From contig NZ_BDAY01000051.1 in NCBI RefSeq assembly GCF_001612685.1, positions 29,144-93,143 on the forward strand: 64,000 nt of DNA, read 5' to 3'. This DNA is from Nocardia altamirensis NBRC 108246. GTDB taxonomy: Bacteria > Actinomycetota > Actinomycetes > Mycobacteriales > Mycobacteriaceae. Below the pieces are notes generated by a model. That model made no database searches, was not told the DNA's origin, and saw only the letters and a list, made by a program, of their open reading frames with translations. A program made the position numbers and the translations under genes. Shown piece after piece: positions 1-10,679 of this stretch (the first letter of the stretch is position 1; each line of letters starts with the position of its first letter).

Positions 1-421
1 GGCGGACCACTCGATGATCTTCCTGTTCATCGCGGGCAGCTACACGCCGTTCGCGTTGCTCGGCCTGCCAGGTCGCACCGGGCAGACGCTGCTCATCGTG
101 GTGTGGGCGGGCGCGTTGGCGGGCGTCGCGCTGAAACTGCTGTGGCCCACCGCGCCTCGCTGGGTCGGCGTTCCGCTGTATCTGTTGCTCGGCTGGGCGA
201 TCGTGCCGGTGGCCGGGCAGCTGAACACCAACATCGGCATCGCACCGCTGATCCTGCTGCTGATCGGCGGACTGTTCTACAGCGGCGGCGCGATCCTCTA
301 CGCGACCAAATGGCCGAACCCGTGGCCGACCGTGTTCGGCCATCACGAGTTCTTCCACGCCGCGACGGTGCTCGCCGCGCTGACCCACTACGTCGCGGTC
401 TGGCTCGTCGTGTTGCGCTGA
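1..421 (+). CDS. Hemolysin III / TrhA (PAQR) family membrane protein, 3' part
   Basis: The gene enters from the left edge, so only the last ~139 residues are visible. The frame is open upstream of the first ATG and begins ADHSMIFLFIAGSYTP, the conserved second-helix signature of bacterial hemolysin III / TrhA proteins (usually DHSxIFLxIAGTYTP). Five or so hydrophobic helices follow, and the end carries HEFFH, the HxxxH pair expected to bind zinc. Family members are 7-TM proteins of ~220-240 residues linked to membrane energetics. The product is probably equivalent to M. tuberculosis Rv1085c, which also lies near the DUF255 gene. 'Hemolysin' is a legacy name and toxicity should not be assumed. 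Confidence 0.88.
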   Translation, partial: ADHSMIFLFIAGSYTPFALLGLPGRTGQTLLIVVWAGALAGVALKLLWPTAPRWVGVPLYLLLGWAIVPVAGQLNTNIGIAPLILLLIGGLFYSGGAILYATKWPNPWPTVFGHHEFFHAATVLAALTHYVAVWLVVLR

Positions 422-635
422 CCGGCACGAACTCTCCGTCGGCCGAAGTGCCGACGGCCGACGCGTTCGACAAGATCACCGGGAAACCGGCTTTTGCGGT
501 CGGGCTGGTTCTAAGCTCGTTGTTCGTGTTCTACCTCGGTGCCGTCCCCAGCGCCGCGCTGTCGGCGTTGGCCATCGTGCCGATCCCATCGACCGCCACA
601 GCAGCGGGTTTCTTGCCGTCCCGAAGCCTGACGAC

Positions 636-2222
636 ATGATCGCGCGCCTCATCATCTGGGCGCTCAAAGCGCGTGCGGGCCTGGCCGCGGTGGTGATCAC
701 CACCAACTTCAGCGGTCTCGCGGTGATCGTGATCGAGCTGTGGCTCAGTGGCTCGCTCACCGTGCTCGGCGCCGAATGGTTGCGGTCGACGGCGGTGGTG
801 GGGATCTATCCCGCGCTGGGTCTTGTGTTCGGAGTCGTGCTCGCCGTCCGGGACCGCAGCCAGCATTTCGGCTGGCTGGACGCCGGACGCAGACCGACCG
901 AGGCGGAAGCGCGCCAGGTGCTTCGCCTGCCGATCATCATCACCACGCGGGCGCTGGCCGTGTGGAGCATCGGCATCATCTTGGGGCCGCTGATCCTCGT
1001 CCAGCTGGCGCCCAACACCGATCCGATGGTGACCGCCGCACTGTTCGCCCTCGGCGGGTTCGAATCGGTCGGGTTGACCTTCCTCATCGTCGATCGGTTG
1101 ATCCGGCCGACCATCCCGGTGGTGGCCGCGGTGCTCGGGCCGACCATGCACTGGAGTTCCTCGGTGCTCGTCCGGGTCGTGGTGAGTTGGGCAGTGGCGT
1201 CCGCGCTTCCGCTGCTGATGCTGATCGTGGTGCTCGCCAATCCGGTGGCCGACCCGAACGATCGGGTGCGCACCGCCATCTACCTGTCGATCGTCGGACT
1301 CGGCGTCGGTGCGCTGGCGACCGCCTTTCTGGCCCGCGCGGTGGCCTCGCCGATGCGCATGCTGCGCGCGGCACTCGACCGGATCACCAAAGGTGAGCTG
1401 GACGTGCGGGTTCCGGTCGGCAGCACCAGCGAGATCGGGCGGCTGGAAAACTCGGTCAACGAGCTGGCCGCGAATCTGTCCGAGCGGCAACGGATGCGCG
1501 ACCTGTTCGGCAGGCACGTCGGCACCGAGGTGGCCGAGCGCGCGCTCGCCGGTGGCCTCGACCTCACCGGTGATGTGCGCACAGTGACCGCGTTGTTCGT
1601 CGATGTGACCGGCTCGGTCGAACTGTCCACCGGGCTGCCGCCGGAAGAGTTCGTCGCCAAGCTGAATCGGCTGCTCGCGACCGTCGTCGCGGCCACCGAG
1701 GAGAACAACGGACTGGTCAACAAATTCGAGGGCGATGCGGCGCTGTGCATCTTCGGTGCCCCGATCGCCCTGCGCGACAACGCGACTCCCGCGCTGCGGG
1801 CGGCCCGCCGAATCAGGGACGAGGTGGTCGCCGCAGGCGAACTCGATATCGGGATCGGCGTCGCACACGGCCCGGTCTTCGCAGGCGACGTCGGCTCCGA
1901 CACCCGCCTGGAGTACACCGTCATCGGCGATGCCGTCAACGAGGCGGCCAGGCTCACCAGCGAGGCCAAAGAGGTGCCGCGCCGAATCCTGGTGAGCGGC
2001 TCCGTCATCGAGGCTGCCGCCGCGCACGAGGGCGCGAAATGGGCTCTGTACGAAACGATCCTGCTGCGCGGGATGAAGCAGCCGACCGCCTGCTGGACCG
2101 ACATCGACAAGCGCGCGGTAGCCAAGACCCGGAACAGGCCCGAGACGCCTGTCGTCCACCCCGACCCGACCCCCGGCCGCAGCACTGTCGAAGTCTCCAC
2201 CACCACAACAGAACCCGACTGA
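636..2222 (+). CDS. Membrane-bound class IIIb adenylate cyclase with HAMP domain
   Basis: Predicted to make cAMP from ATP at the cytoplasmic membrane. About six hydrophobic segments (residues ~10-245) lead into a HAMP linker (~235-285), then a class III cyclase domain (~310-490). Metal-binding D323 (in FVDVTGS) and D367 (in NKFEGDAAL), adenine-contacting K363, and the N435-x3-R439 transition-state pair are present. The second substrate-specifying position is T428 rather than Asp, as in class IIIb enzymes. The layout matches the mycobacterial Rv1318c/Rv1319c/Rv1320c/Rv3645 family. The chosen ATG lies just ahead of the first helix; the frame stays open further upstream but I see no better start. 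It ends in front of a hairpin repeat pair, convergent with the DUF255 gene. Confidence 0.9.
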   Translation: MIARLIIWALKARAGLAAVVITTNFSGLAVIVIELWLSGSLTVLGAEWLRSTAVVGIYPALGLVFGVVLAVRDRSQHFGWLDAGRRPTEAEARQVLRLPIIITTRALAVWSIGIILGPLILVQLAPNTDPMVTAALFALGGFESVGLTFLIVDRLIRPTIPVVAAVLGPTMHWSSSVLVRVVVSWAVASALPLLMLIVVLANPVADPNDRVRTAIYLSIVGLGVGALATAFLARAVASPMRMLRAALDRITKGELDVRVPVGSTSEIGRLENSVNELAANLSERQRMRDLFGRHVGTEVAERALAGGLDLTGDVRTVTALFVDVTGSVELSTGLPPEEFVAKLNRLLATVVAATEENNGLVNKFEGDAALCIFGAPIALRDNATPALRAARRIRDEVVAAGELDIGIGVAHGPVFAGDVGSDTRLEYTVIGDAVNEAARLTSEAKEVPRRILVSGSVIEAAAAHEGAKWALYETILLRGMKQPTACWTDIDKRAVAKTRNRPETPVVHPDPTPGRSTVEVSTTTTEPD

Positions 2223-2234
2223 CGGACGCAGCAC

Positions 2235-2307
2235 CCACAAAGGGCCCACACGGTTCACAACACTTGCAACTGCTCTGGGTTCTGTGAACCGTATCGAACC
2301 TCTGTGG
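2235..2307. repeat. Imperfect palindromic repeat, copy 1
   Basis: Nested inverted repeat: outer arms CCACAAAGG (2235-2243) and CCTCTGTGG (2299-2307), inner perfect arms CGGTTCAC (2251-2258) and GTGAACCG (2284-2291). A second copy starts 122 nt downstream. It lies between convergent genes, so it may act as a bidirectional transcription end, but two long sequence-conserved copies suggest a dispersed repeat family. Confidence 0.75.
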
Positions 2308-2356
2308 ATGTCACGAGCGACGGACACCAACCGACCACCTCGCATGGACGCGGGAG

Positions 2357-2420
2357 CCACAAAGGGTCCATGCGGTTCACAACAGTTGTAAGTGCTGTGA
2401 ACCGTGTCGAACCTCTGTGG
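2357..2420. repeat. Imperfect palindromic repeat, copy 2
   Basis: Same nested arms as copy 1: CCACAAAGG at 2357-2365 with CCTCTGTGG at 2412-2420, and CGGTTCAC at 2373-2380 with GTGAACCG at 2397-2404. The similarity to copy 1 continues past the right arm into GTGTTACGAGCG (2421-2432; ATGTCACGAGCG in copy 1), which overlaps the 3' end of the DUF255 gene. The loop is shorter than in copy 1. Confidence 0.75.
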
Positions 2421-2423
2421 GTG

Positions 2424-4469
<2,046 letters not shown>

Positions 4470-4502
4470 ACCTCCACCGTCTCACAAGATGACCGCGAGC
4501 CA

Positions 4503-4655
4503 TCACCCCTGCCAGGCGCGGGATGGGAAGCGCCGGGCAGCGAGCCGATCGGCGGCGTCGACTGGGGTCGGGGCGACAGCGACGACCTCGATCAGCCCGT
4601 CGGCTTGGCGGTCGGACGCGTCGATGACCAGCACACTGGATTCCACGCCAAGACC
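4503..4655 (-). pseudogene. Remnant of a second RidA-like gene (C-terminal tail)
   Basis: This 300-nt gap contains a 51-codon open stretch whose translation includes SSVLVIDAS...GLIEVVAVAPTP, the pattern of a Rid-family C-terminal strand. Its DNA (about 4559-4607) resembles the 3' end of the intact RidA-like gene next door (4772-4830): both read tgggGTCGGGG...GACCTCGAT...CAGCC.GTCGG.TTGG. A stop codon directly upstream and no credible start indicate a decayed duplicate. The rest of 4656-4770 shows no gene. Confidence 0.4.
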
Positions 4656-4770
4656 TCACAGTGCATGTAGCCAACCGTGGAGTCGATCGTCGGCCGGATG
4701 CTGGACGGGTCGGTGCAGTATCCGCATACTCGCCACTGGCGCAGACCCGTTCCGGGTGGGCAGCGTCGAT

Positions 4771-5187
4771 TCAGTGGGGGTCGGGGGCGAGGGCGATGAC
4801 CTCGATTTCGATCAGCCAGTCGGGTTGGGCTAGGGAGGAGACTTCGAGGAGGGTGTCGGCGGGGTAGGGGGCGGCGAGGAATTCGGTGCGGAGGGTGATG
4901 ACGTGGGGCAGGTTGGTGGCCATGTCGCGGACGAAGATGCCGACTTTGACGACGTCGCCGAGGGTTGCGCCTGCGGCGGCGAGGACGCGTTCGACGTTGC
5001 GGAAGGCTTGGCGGCCCTGGTTCAGGAAACCGCCGGGGACGGTGGTGCCGTCTTCGGTGAAGCCGGCCTGGCCGGAGACATAGATCATGCCGTTGGCGGT
5101 GACGGCCTGCGAGATCCGATACGGCTCGTACCAGTCGGGGGTGGTGGCGATCTTCTCGATGCGGGCATTGCGAACGCTCATGACCAC
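4771..5187 (-). CDS. RidA-family protein (YjgF/YER057c/UK114 fold)
   Basis: 138 residues covering a whole Rid domain: GMIYVSGQAGFTEDG, the FRNVERVLAAAGATLGDVVKVGIFVRDM helix and strand, and the closing LIEIEVIALAP. Archetypal RidA deaminates reactive enamines such as 2-aminoacrylate using an Arg in PARSxVEV. Here that position reads PADTLLEV, with Asp replacing Arg, so enamine deaminase activity is doubtful and this is more likely a diverged Rid subfamily member. The start may be at the internal Met at 5181. It is divergent from an MmyB-type regulator 94 nt away, which may control it. Confidence 0.88.
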   Translation of the reverse strand: MVMSVRNARIEKIATTPDWYEPYRISQAVTANGMIYVSGQAGFTEDGTTVPGGFLNQGRQAFRNVERVLAAAGATLGDVVKVGIFVRDMATNLPHVITLRTEFLAAPYPADTLLEVSSLAQPDWLIEIEVIALAPDPH

Positions 5188-5281
5188 CAGCCTGTCCGGC
5201 GGCGGGCCAGCACGCCAGCATCCGGTTAACCGATGACCGCCGAACCGCGGTCTGGCAGACCCACCTTAAGATTCGATACTC

Positions 5282-6268
5282 GTGGACAGCGCTGAGCAAA
5301 TCGGAGGATTTCTTTCTTCTCGCCGGGCGCGGCTGCGTCCGGACGATGTCGGCCTGCCCTTCTTCGGCAGGCGTCGGCGGGTGCCCGGGCTGCGGCGAGA
5401 GGAAGTCGCACAGGTTGCCGGTGTCAGCGTCGACTACTACGCCCGACTGGAACAGGGGCGGTTGGAGAACGTCTCGTTTGCCGTTCTCGACGCCGTCGCA
5501 ACCGCTCTGCAACTCAGCGCCGACGAACGCACGCACCTGCACAATCTGGCGTGTCCACCGCTCACGACCGACCACCCCGACACTGATCCGCCGACGCTGC
5601 GGCCCGCCCTGCAGGCGCTGCTCGATGCCATGGAGCACATCCCCGCCTACATCGTTGGTCACCACACCAACATCCCCGGCTGGAACCGGGCCGCCGAGCT
5701 CCTGTTCGGCATCGATTTCGCTAGTCTTCCTGTCCGACAGCGCAATTGGACGCACCTCGTCTTCCTCGACCCGCACGTGCGCGCCCTGACCGTCGATGCC
5801 AGGCCGGCGCTCACCCGACAGCTCGCCAGCGACCTAAGACTACGCATCGGCCACCGACCCGGCGATACCGCCCTCAACCAGTTCATCAACGAGATGCGTT
5901 CCGCAAGTACGGAATTCGAAGATCTATGGACCAGCCATGACGTCACCGACGTCGCATTCGGCACCTACCACCTCCGGCATCCCGCACTCGGCTCGATCGC
6001 CCTCGACTACGAATTCCTGCCCCTGATGGCCGATCCAGGAGTCCGCGCACTGGTGACCTACACGGCGACACCCGACAGCCCCCGCTCACCAGGCGCTTCG
6101 CACACTCCTCACAGCGGCCAGGTAGCACGCAATACGATCGAGCGAACGGTTGCCGCGACCGAGTCGAATCAATCAGACGGACAACCAGTTCGGAGCTGTC
6201 CAAGCGTTATTGGTCGAACGCGATGTGGAGATCGTCGGACTCCGGAAGGGTTTGGCACGCCAGGGTGA
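5282..6268 (+). CDS. MmyB-like XRE-family transcriptional regulator
   Basis: A GTG start gives 328 residues. The N-terminal helix-turn-helix (residues ~8-75) has the family signature RRVPGLRREEVAQVAGVSVDYYARLEQGR. The C-terminal MmyB ligand-binding domain (~105-270) includes PAYIVGHHTNIPGWNRAAELLFG and a late SIALDYEFLPL. Relatives typically end near residue 280; the last ~50 residues here are low-complexity and overlap the antisense reductase gene by 62 nt, so the tail may be a read-through extension. Such regulators often control divergent oxidoreductase or Rid genes; the RidA-like gene is the obvious target. Confidence 0.88.
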   Translation: MDSAEQIGGFLSSRRARLRPDDVGLPFFGRRRRVPGLRREEVAQVAGVSVDYYARLEQGRLENVSFAVLDAVATALQLSADERTHLHNLACPPLTTDHPDTDPPTLRPALQALLDAMEHIPAYIVGHHTNIPGWNRAAELLFGIDFASLPVRQRNWTHLVFLDPHVRALTVDARPALTRQLASDLRLRIGHRPGDTALNQFINEMRSASTEFEDLWTSHDVTDVAFGTYHLRHPALGSIALDYEFLPLMADPGVRALVTYTATPDSPRSPGASHTPHSGQVARNTIERTVAATESNQSDGQPVRSCPSVIGRTRCGDRRTPEGFGTPG

Positions 6269-7244
6269 GACCTGCGGCCAGTTCGTCATCGATCAGGGAC
6301 TCGTTCATGAGCATGCGTGTTCGGCCTTCGCGGACCGTGCAGACGCACGTGCCGCAGGCTGATTCGCGGCAGACGTACGGTGCGTCGAGGCCGTTGTCGA
6401 GAAGTACGTCCAAGAGTTTCCGGTTTCGTGGCCACTCGAGCACAACGGTCTCGCCGTCGATGTCGACGCGCACGGTGGCCGAGTCGCCGGTCGCACGTCG
6501 CACTGGTGCGAGTACTGGCTGCTCGAAGGGGTTTTCGGTCAGCGAGTGGTACTTCTCCTGATGAATGTTGCGCTGCGGCAGGCCTAGCTGCGCCGCCGCG
6601 GCCGTTGCGATGTCGATGAATCCGGCTGGCCCGCACAGGAATATGTCCCGAGTCCGATACTGGACCAGCAGGTCCGCGACGCCGCCGACGGTCGGCAGCC
6701 CATGCTCGGACTCGAGCCAGTGCCGGAGGGTCAGGCGCTCGGGAAACCGGCCGGCCAACTGCTCGAGCTCGCCGGCGAAGATGATTGAGCTCGACTCTCG
6801 GTTGGCGTAGAGCAGCGCGACCCGCCCGGTGCCCGCGGTGAGCACCGATCGGATGATGGACATGATCGGGGTGATGCCGCTGCCCGCCGCACACAGCAGC
6901 AGGTCCGCGTCCAGGGAGCGCGGCGTGCAGGTGCCCGCCGGTTCCAGGACGCTGATCATGGTGCCCGCGGTGATGTTGTCGCACAGCCAGTTCGAGGCGT
7001 ATCCCCCTGCGGTGCGTTTGATGGTGACCGCGAGCCGGTCATCGCAGTGCGGACTGCTGCTCAGCGAATAGCAGCGGGCGACCGAGCCGGTGCGTTCACT
7101 CGGCACGCGCAGCGTGAGGAATTGACCTGGCGCATAGCTGAATCGCCCGGAGAGATCTTCCGGGATGTCGAAAACGAGCGTCACGGCGTCGGCGGTCTCG
7201 ACGATGACGTCACAGATCTTCACCTGGTGCGCACGAGGATTCAC
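6207..7244 (-). CDS. KshB-like FAD/NAD(P)H [2Fe-2S] oxygenase reductase
   Basis: 345 residues with the class IA oxygenase-reductase order: FAD domain (RCYSLSSSP, ~58-66), NAD domain (CAAGSGITPIMSIIRSVL and FLCGPAGFI), then a C-terminal plant-type [2Fe-2S] domain (CRESACGTCVC...ACQT, four cysteines). It is closely similar, from memory, to M. tuberculosis KshB/HmpA (shared APGQFLTLRVPSERTGSVARCYSL and KRTAGGYASNWLCD). KshB passes electrons to the Rieske oxygenase KshA in steroid ring opening. No Rieske oxygenase lies here, so the partner may be elsewhere or may be the di-iron-like proteins in the same operon. The start overlaps the upstream hydrolase stop by 4 nt. It is the last gene of the operon. 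Confidence 0.93.
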   Translation of the reverse strand: MNPRAHQVKICDVIVETADAVTLVFDIPEDLSGRFSYAPGQFLTLRVPSERTGSVARCYSLSSSPHCDDRLAVTIKRTAGGYASNWLCDNITAGTMISVLEPAGTCTPRSLDADLLLCAAGSGITPIMSIIRSVLTAGTGRVALLYANRESSSIIFAGELEQLAGRFPERLTLRHWLESEHGLPTVGGVADLLVQYRTRDIFLCGPAGFIDIATAAAAQLGLPQRNIHQEKYHSLTENPFEQPVLAPVRRATGDSATVRVDIDGETVVLEWPRNRKLLDVLLDNGLDAPYVCRESACGTCVCTVREGRTRMLMNESLIDDELAAGLTLACQTLPESDDLHIAFDQ

Positions 7245-8128
7245 ACCGCCACCTCCGCGCGCGGCGCGACGGCGCCACAGAGCACAGACAGATGTTCGGT
7301 GATCTCTTCGCGTCGCTCGTACGGCAGTTGATGACCGGAGCCCGGATACTCGACCAGCCGCGCATCGGGCAGCCGCGCGGCGAGGGCTCTGGCGTAGCGC
7401 ACGGGGGTAATGGTGTCGCGGGCGCCTGCCAGAATGACGGTCTCGATCCCCGCAAACCCGGCAAGCGCGTGGAAACGGTTGTGCCGCAACATAGACGAGC
7501 CCATGTCGGCGACGGCCCGTGGATGCGCCTGTGCCGCCTGCCAGACGACGCGGTCGAGGTCGTGGCGGCGCGGGTTGACACCGAACATGCCGAACCGGTT
7601 GAGCTGCCGCAGCAGAAACAGCGGCCGGGCAGGCATTCTCGTGCGCGCGATCAGACCGATGACCAGGGTTTGAAGTGCCGGAAAGCGCAGCAGCAGTGCA
7701 CGACCCGTCGCAGGCAGCTCGCCTGCCCCGGTGGCCACCATGGCGATCCCGCGGGCGCGGGCCCGCACCAGCTCGGAATGCCGTTCGGCCAGCGTCATCA
7801 GTGTCATGCCGCCCATCGAGTGACCGCCGAATACCACCGGCCCGCTCGGCACGAGGTCGGTGACCACGTCGGCCAGATCATCGGCCAGCATTTCCAGACT
7901 GGCCCGGGTCCGTGCCGAAAGTCCGTGCCCGCGATGGTCGTACGCAATCACCCGCAGTGCCGGATCGGCCCGAACGAGCAATTCGGCAACGTCCTCCCAT
8001 GACCGGCTCGACAGCCCCCAGCCGTGCAGGAGCACTACGGTGACCTTGCCGATCGGCGCACCCCATTCGGTGACGTGCAGCCAAGCCCCATCGTGGCGCG
8101 GAAACCGGTACTCGCGCCTGGCGGTCAT
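7241..8128 (-). CDS. Alpha/beta hydrolase (probable esterase)
   Basis: 295 residues. It shows the oxyanion strand VVLLHGWGLSSRSWED, the nucleophile elbow GHSMGGM (Ser), a late Asp in LAGARDTITPV and His in YPGSGHQLPYE, so the Ser-Asp-His triad is complete. The ATG at 8128 overlaps the SDR stop as ATGA, and its own stop overlaps the reductase start the same way, implying translational coupling. Placed behind a Baeyer-Villiger-type monooxygenase and an SDR, it is a reasonable candidate to hydrolyse the ester or lactone product. The substrate is unknown. Confidence 0.9.
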   Translation of the reverse strand: MTARREYRFPRHDGAWLHVTEWGAPIGKVTVVLLHGWGLSSRSWEDVAELLVRADPALRVIAYDHRGHGLSARTRASLEMLADDLADVVTDLVPSGPVVFGGHSMGGMTLMTLAERHSELVRARARGIAMVATGAGELPATGRALLLRFPALQTLVIGLIARTRMPARPLFLLRQLNRFGMFGVNPRRHDLDRVVWQAAQAHPRAVADMGSSMLRHNRFHALAGFAGIETVILAGARDTITPVRYARALAARLPDARLVEYPGSGHQLPYERREEITEHLSVLCGAVAPRAEVAV

Positions 8129-9075
8129 GACCGGGCTCCGGCCGGTGTCGCCTCGACGGGCAAGGCGGTGGCCTGCGCTGCGGGTTCGGTGCCGAGGAAA
8201 CGCAATGCACGCACACCGAGTTCTTCGAGCCGCTGCGTGGTGAAGGATCTGGCGATGGTGCGGTTGATGCCAGGAGCGAGACGCAGCAGGAAGTAGCCGA
8301 GCCAGGCTTCGGCACGAACCGGGACGACCGCCAAGTCGAATCGCATGGCGCGCACTGCTGCCCGCGCAACCAGGTCGGGACTCATCGGCGAAAACGGCAG
8401 CTTGGCGGCGAATTCTTGGATCTGCTGGCTGACCTGTAATCCCCTGGCGACGAGGTCCTGGTCGATGCCGACGTAGGTAGCGTGCTTGCCGATGTCGGTA
8501 TTGATGACGCCGGGGCAGATCGCGCTGACGCCAACGCCTTTCGGCCCGAACTCCAGCCGCAGGCACTCGGTGAGCATCTTCACGCCCGCCTTGGACACCG
8601 AGTAGGCAGGAAAGGCCGGGGTCGGCGTGAATGCGGCAGCCGAGGCGATATTGACGATGTGGCCTGGCATCTCGTGCTCGATCATCATCGTCCCGAACGT
8701 GCGGCAGCCGTGCACCACACCCATCAGGTTCACGCCGAGCTGCAGGTCCCAGTCCTCGGGCTCCAGGTCGGCGAAGGCGCCGCCGACCATGATCCCGGCA
8801 TTGTTGACCAGCACATCGGGCACCCCGTGATCGGCGAGCACGTCCCTGGCGAAGGCGCGCCATGCGGCGGGGTCCGTGACGTCGAGCCGGGCCGGGCTCG
8901 CGGTACAGCCGGTCGCCTGGATCATCGCGACGGTGGCCGATGCGGCATCCAGATCGATATCGGAGACAATGACGTGTGCGCCCTTGCGCGCGAAGCGGAT
9001 CGCGATGGCCCGGCCGATACCGCTGCCCGCACCGGTCACCACGACGAGGCGAGGCTGGAGATTGTTGAGTTTCAC
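8125..9075 (-). CDS. Short-chain dehydrogenase/reductase
   Basis: About 316 residues, classical SDR: TGAGSGIG cofactor loop, DVLVNNAG, catalytic Ser in NIASAAAF and YSVSK (YxxxK). The C-terminal extension of ~60 residues resembles those of mycobacterial SDRs found beside Baeyer-Villiger monooxygenases. The start is taken as GTG 9075 because GTGA overlaps the monooxygenase stop, matching the 4-nt overlaps of the next two genes; the frame remains open further upstream inside the monooxygenase gene. The likely role is oxidation of a secondary alcohol to the ketone used by the monooxygenase (inferred from the operon). Confidence 0.9.
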   Translation of the reverse strand: MKLNNLQPRLVVVTGAGSGIGRAIAIRFARKGAHVIVSDIDLDAASATVAMIQATGCTASPARLDVTDPAAWRAFARDVLADHGVPDVLVNNAGIMVGGAFADLEPEDWDLQLGVNLMGVVHGCRTFGTMMIEHEMPGHIVNIASAAAFTPTPAFPAYSVSKAGVKMLTECLRLEFGPKGVGVSAICPGVINTDIGKHATYVGIDQDLVARGLQVSQQIQEFAAKLPFSPMSPDLVARAAVRAMRFDLAVVPVRAEAWLGYFLLRLAPGINRTIARSFTTQRLEELGVRALRFLGTEPAAQATALPVEATPAGARS

Positions 9076-10649
9076 ACCGACTCCTTGGCAGTGGCGACGA
9101 CCTCGGCGGCAGGCGATGAGCCGATCGTGTAGCGGTACACATCCAGGTCGAAATGCCGGTTGTGCCAGTACATCTCGCCGTGGGTGGTGGGGCGGAACGG
9201 CGAGTCGCCGTGATTGTCGATGTAGTAGGTGTTCGAACCCGCACAGGTCGGGGTGAACAAGAAGTTCCGTTCCTGCCGCCGCAGGCAGTGCCGGAAGTAC
9301 TCGTCGTGCGCCTCCTGCCGGATCTCCACGACGTCGGCGCCCCGGCGGCCCGCCTCGGCGATCGCACGACTCAGGTGCGCCGCGGTGGCCTCGATCATCC
9401 AGATGTAGGAGCCGAGCACGAACCCGTAGGGTCCGGTGATGGTGAACGCGTTCGGGAATCCGGGAACAGACACGCCCTGATACGACTGGAAGCGATGGGC
9501 GTCCCAGAATGCACCGAGCTCCATGCCGCCGCGCCCACGCACCGGGAAGGGCGGGACCGCGCCACGGTCCCACAGCTTGAATCCCGTCGCGCAGACCAAG
9601 ACGTCGATCTCGTGCTCGACCCCGTCGACGGTGCGCACCCCGCGCTCGGTGATCCGCTCGATCGAATCGGTGACCAGACTGACGTCGGCGCGGTTGAAGG
9701 TCTTCAGATAGTCGTTCGACATCGAGGGCCGTTTGCAGCCCAATCCGTACTTCGGCGTGAGCTTTTCCCGGAGCACCGGATCGTCGACCTGGTTGCGCAT
9801 CCACCGCCGCACCGGGATCTCGCCGGCCCGCCGCAGCGTGGTGCCGAGCCAGGCAGGCCCGGCAAGATTCCCGCTCATCGCCACTTCGGTGGCCACGGTG
9901 CCGAGCAAGCGCGCCGCCGAGCGCACCGGCTTGTTGCTCAGCAGGGCGCGACCGAGCGAACCCACTTCCGCGTCGTTCTTGGGGAAGACCCAGATCGGGG
10001 TGCGCTGGAAGACGGTGAGGTGCGCAGTCTCGTCGACGATCGCCGGAATCAGTTGCAGCGCAGTGGCGCCGGTCCCGATCACCGCGACCCGCTTGCCCGC
10101 GAGCGACAGGTCGTGATCCCACATCGCGGTGTGCACGAGGCTGCCCGTGAAGTCATGCAGACCCGGGATGTCCGGCATCTTCGGGCGTTCCAGCCCACCG
10201 ACCGCCATGACCACGTAGCGCCCGGTGATCTCCTGACCGCCGTCGGTGGCCAGCCGCCAGATGCTGTTGTCCTCATCGAAATTCGCGGCGACGATGGTGG
10301 TGTTCAGCCTGAGCTTGGAACGCAACCCGTACTTGTCCACCATGCCGTCGGCGTAGTCGCGCAGCTCGGTACCGGGCGCGTAGATCCGGGACCAGTCGCC
10401 GCGTTGCTCGTAGGAAAAGCTGTAGATGAACGACGGGATGTCCACCGCGACACCGGGGTAGGTGTTGGCGTGCCAGGTACCGCCGACCCGGTCCCACTTG
10501 TCCACGATCAGAAAGTCGTGAATCCCCTTTCTTTGCAATGCGATTCCGGTGCCGATCCCGCCGAAACCGGCGCCGATGACCACGACCTCGTGGTCGGGCC
10601 GTATTCGTGCCTGCACCGGCACAGGGGTATTGCCGTTCTTCTCATCCAT
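9072..10649 (-). CDS. Baeyer-Villiger-type flavin monooxygenase
   Basis: 525 residues. An FAD Rossmann motif GAGFGG (residues 26-31), the Baeyer-Villiger fingerprint FTGSLVHTAMWD (167-178, pattern FxGxxxHTxxWD), and an NADPH Rossmann motif GTGATA (~190) are in the correct order. The family inserts oxygen next to a ketone to give an ester or lactone using FAD and NADPH. The C-terminal half (FKLWDRGAVPPF, GPYGFVLGSYIWMIE, AGSNTYYIDNHGD) follows actinobacterial members near mymA/EthA but is not EthA itself by position. It is the third gene of the operon, 30 nt after the first PF10118 paralogue. The substrate cannot be read from sequence. Confidence 0.93.
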   Translation of the reverse strand: MDEKNGNTPVPVQARIRPDHEVVVIGAGFGGIGTGIALQRKGIHDFLIVDKWDRVGGTWHANTYPGVAVDIPSFIYSFSYEQRGDWSRIYAPGTELRDYADGMVDKYGLRSKLRLNTTIVAANFDEDNSIWRLATDGGQEITGRYVVMAVGGLERPKMPDIPGLHDFTGSLVHTAMWDHDLSLAGKRVAVIGTGATALQLIPAIVDETAHLTVFQRTPIWVFPKNDAEVGSLGRALLSNKPVRSAARLLGTVATEVAMSGNLAGPAWLGTTLRRAGEIPVRRWMRNQVDDPVLREKLTPKYGLGCKRPSMSNDYLKTFNRADVSLVTDSIERITERGVRTVDGVEHEIDVLVCATGFKLWDRGAVPPFPVRGRGGMELGAFWDAHRFQSYQGVSVPGFPNAFTITGPYGFVLGSYIWMIEATAAHLSRAIAEAGRRGADVVEIRQEAHDEYFRHCLRRQERNFLFTPTCAGSNTYYIDNHGDSPFRPTTHGEMYWHNRHFDLDVYRYTIGSSPAAEVVATAKESV

Positions 10650-10679
10650 GGTCAGATCCGATCCCGGTTCCCGCGCCTG

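Noticed and set aside
531..2360. Long open frame on the minus strand opposite the adenylate cyclase
   Set aside because: It is antisense to a gene with full catalytic motifs; its product is Arg/His/Asp-rich with no family pattern, as expected from GC-rich codon shadows.
8128..9367. N-terminal extension of the alpha/beta hydrolase frame through the SDR gene
   Set aside because: The extension overlaps the SDR in another frame, has no homology, and the ATG at 8128 gives the ATGA coupling seen throughout the operon.
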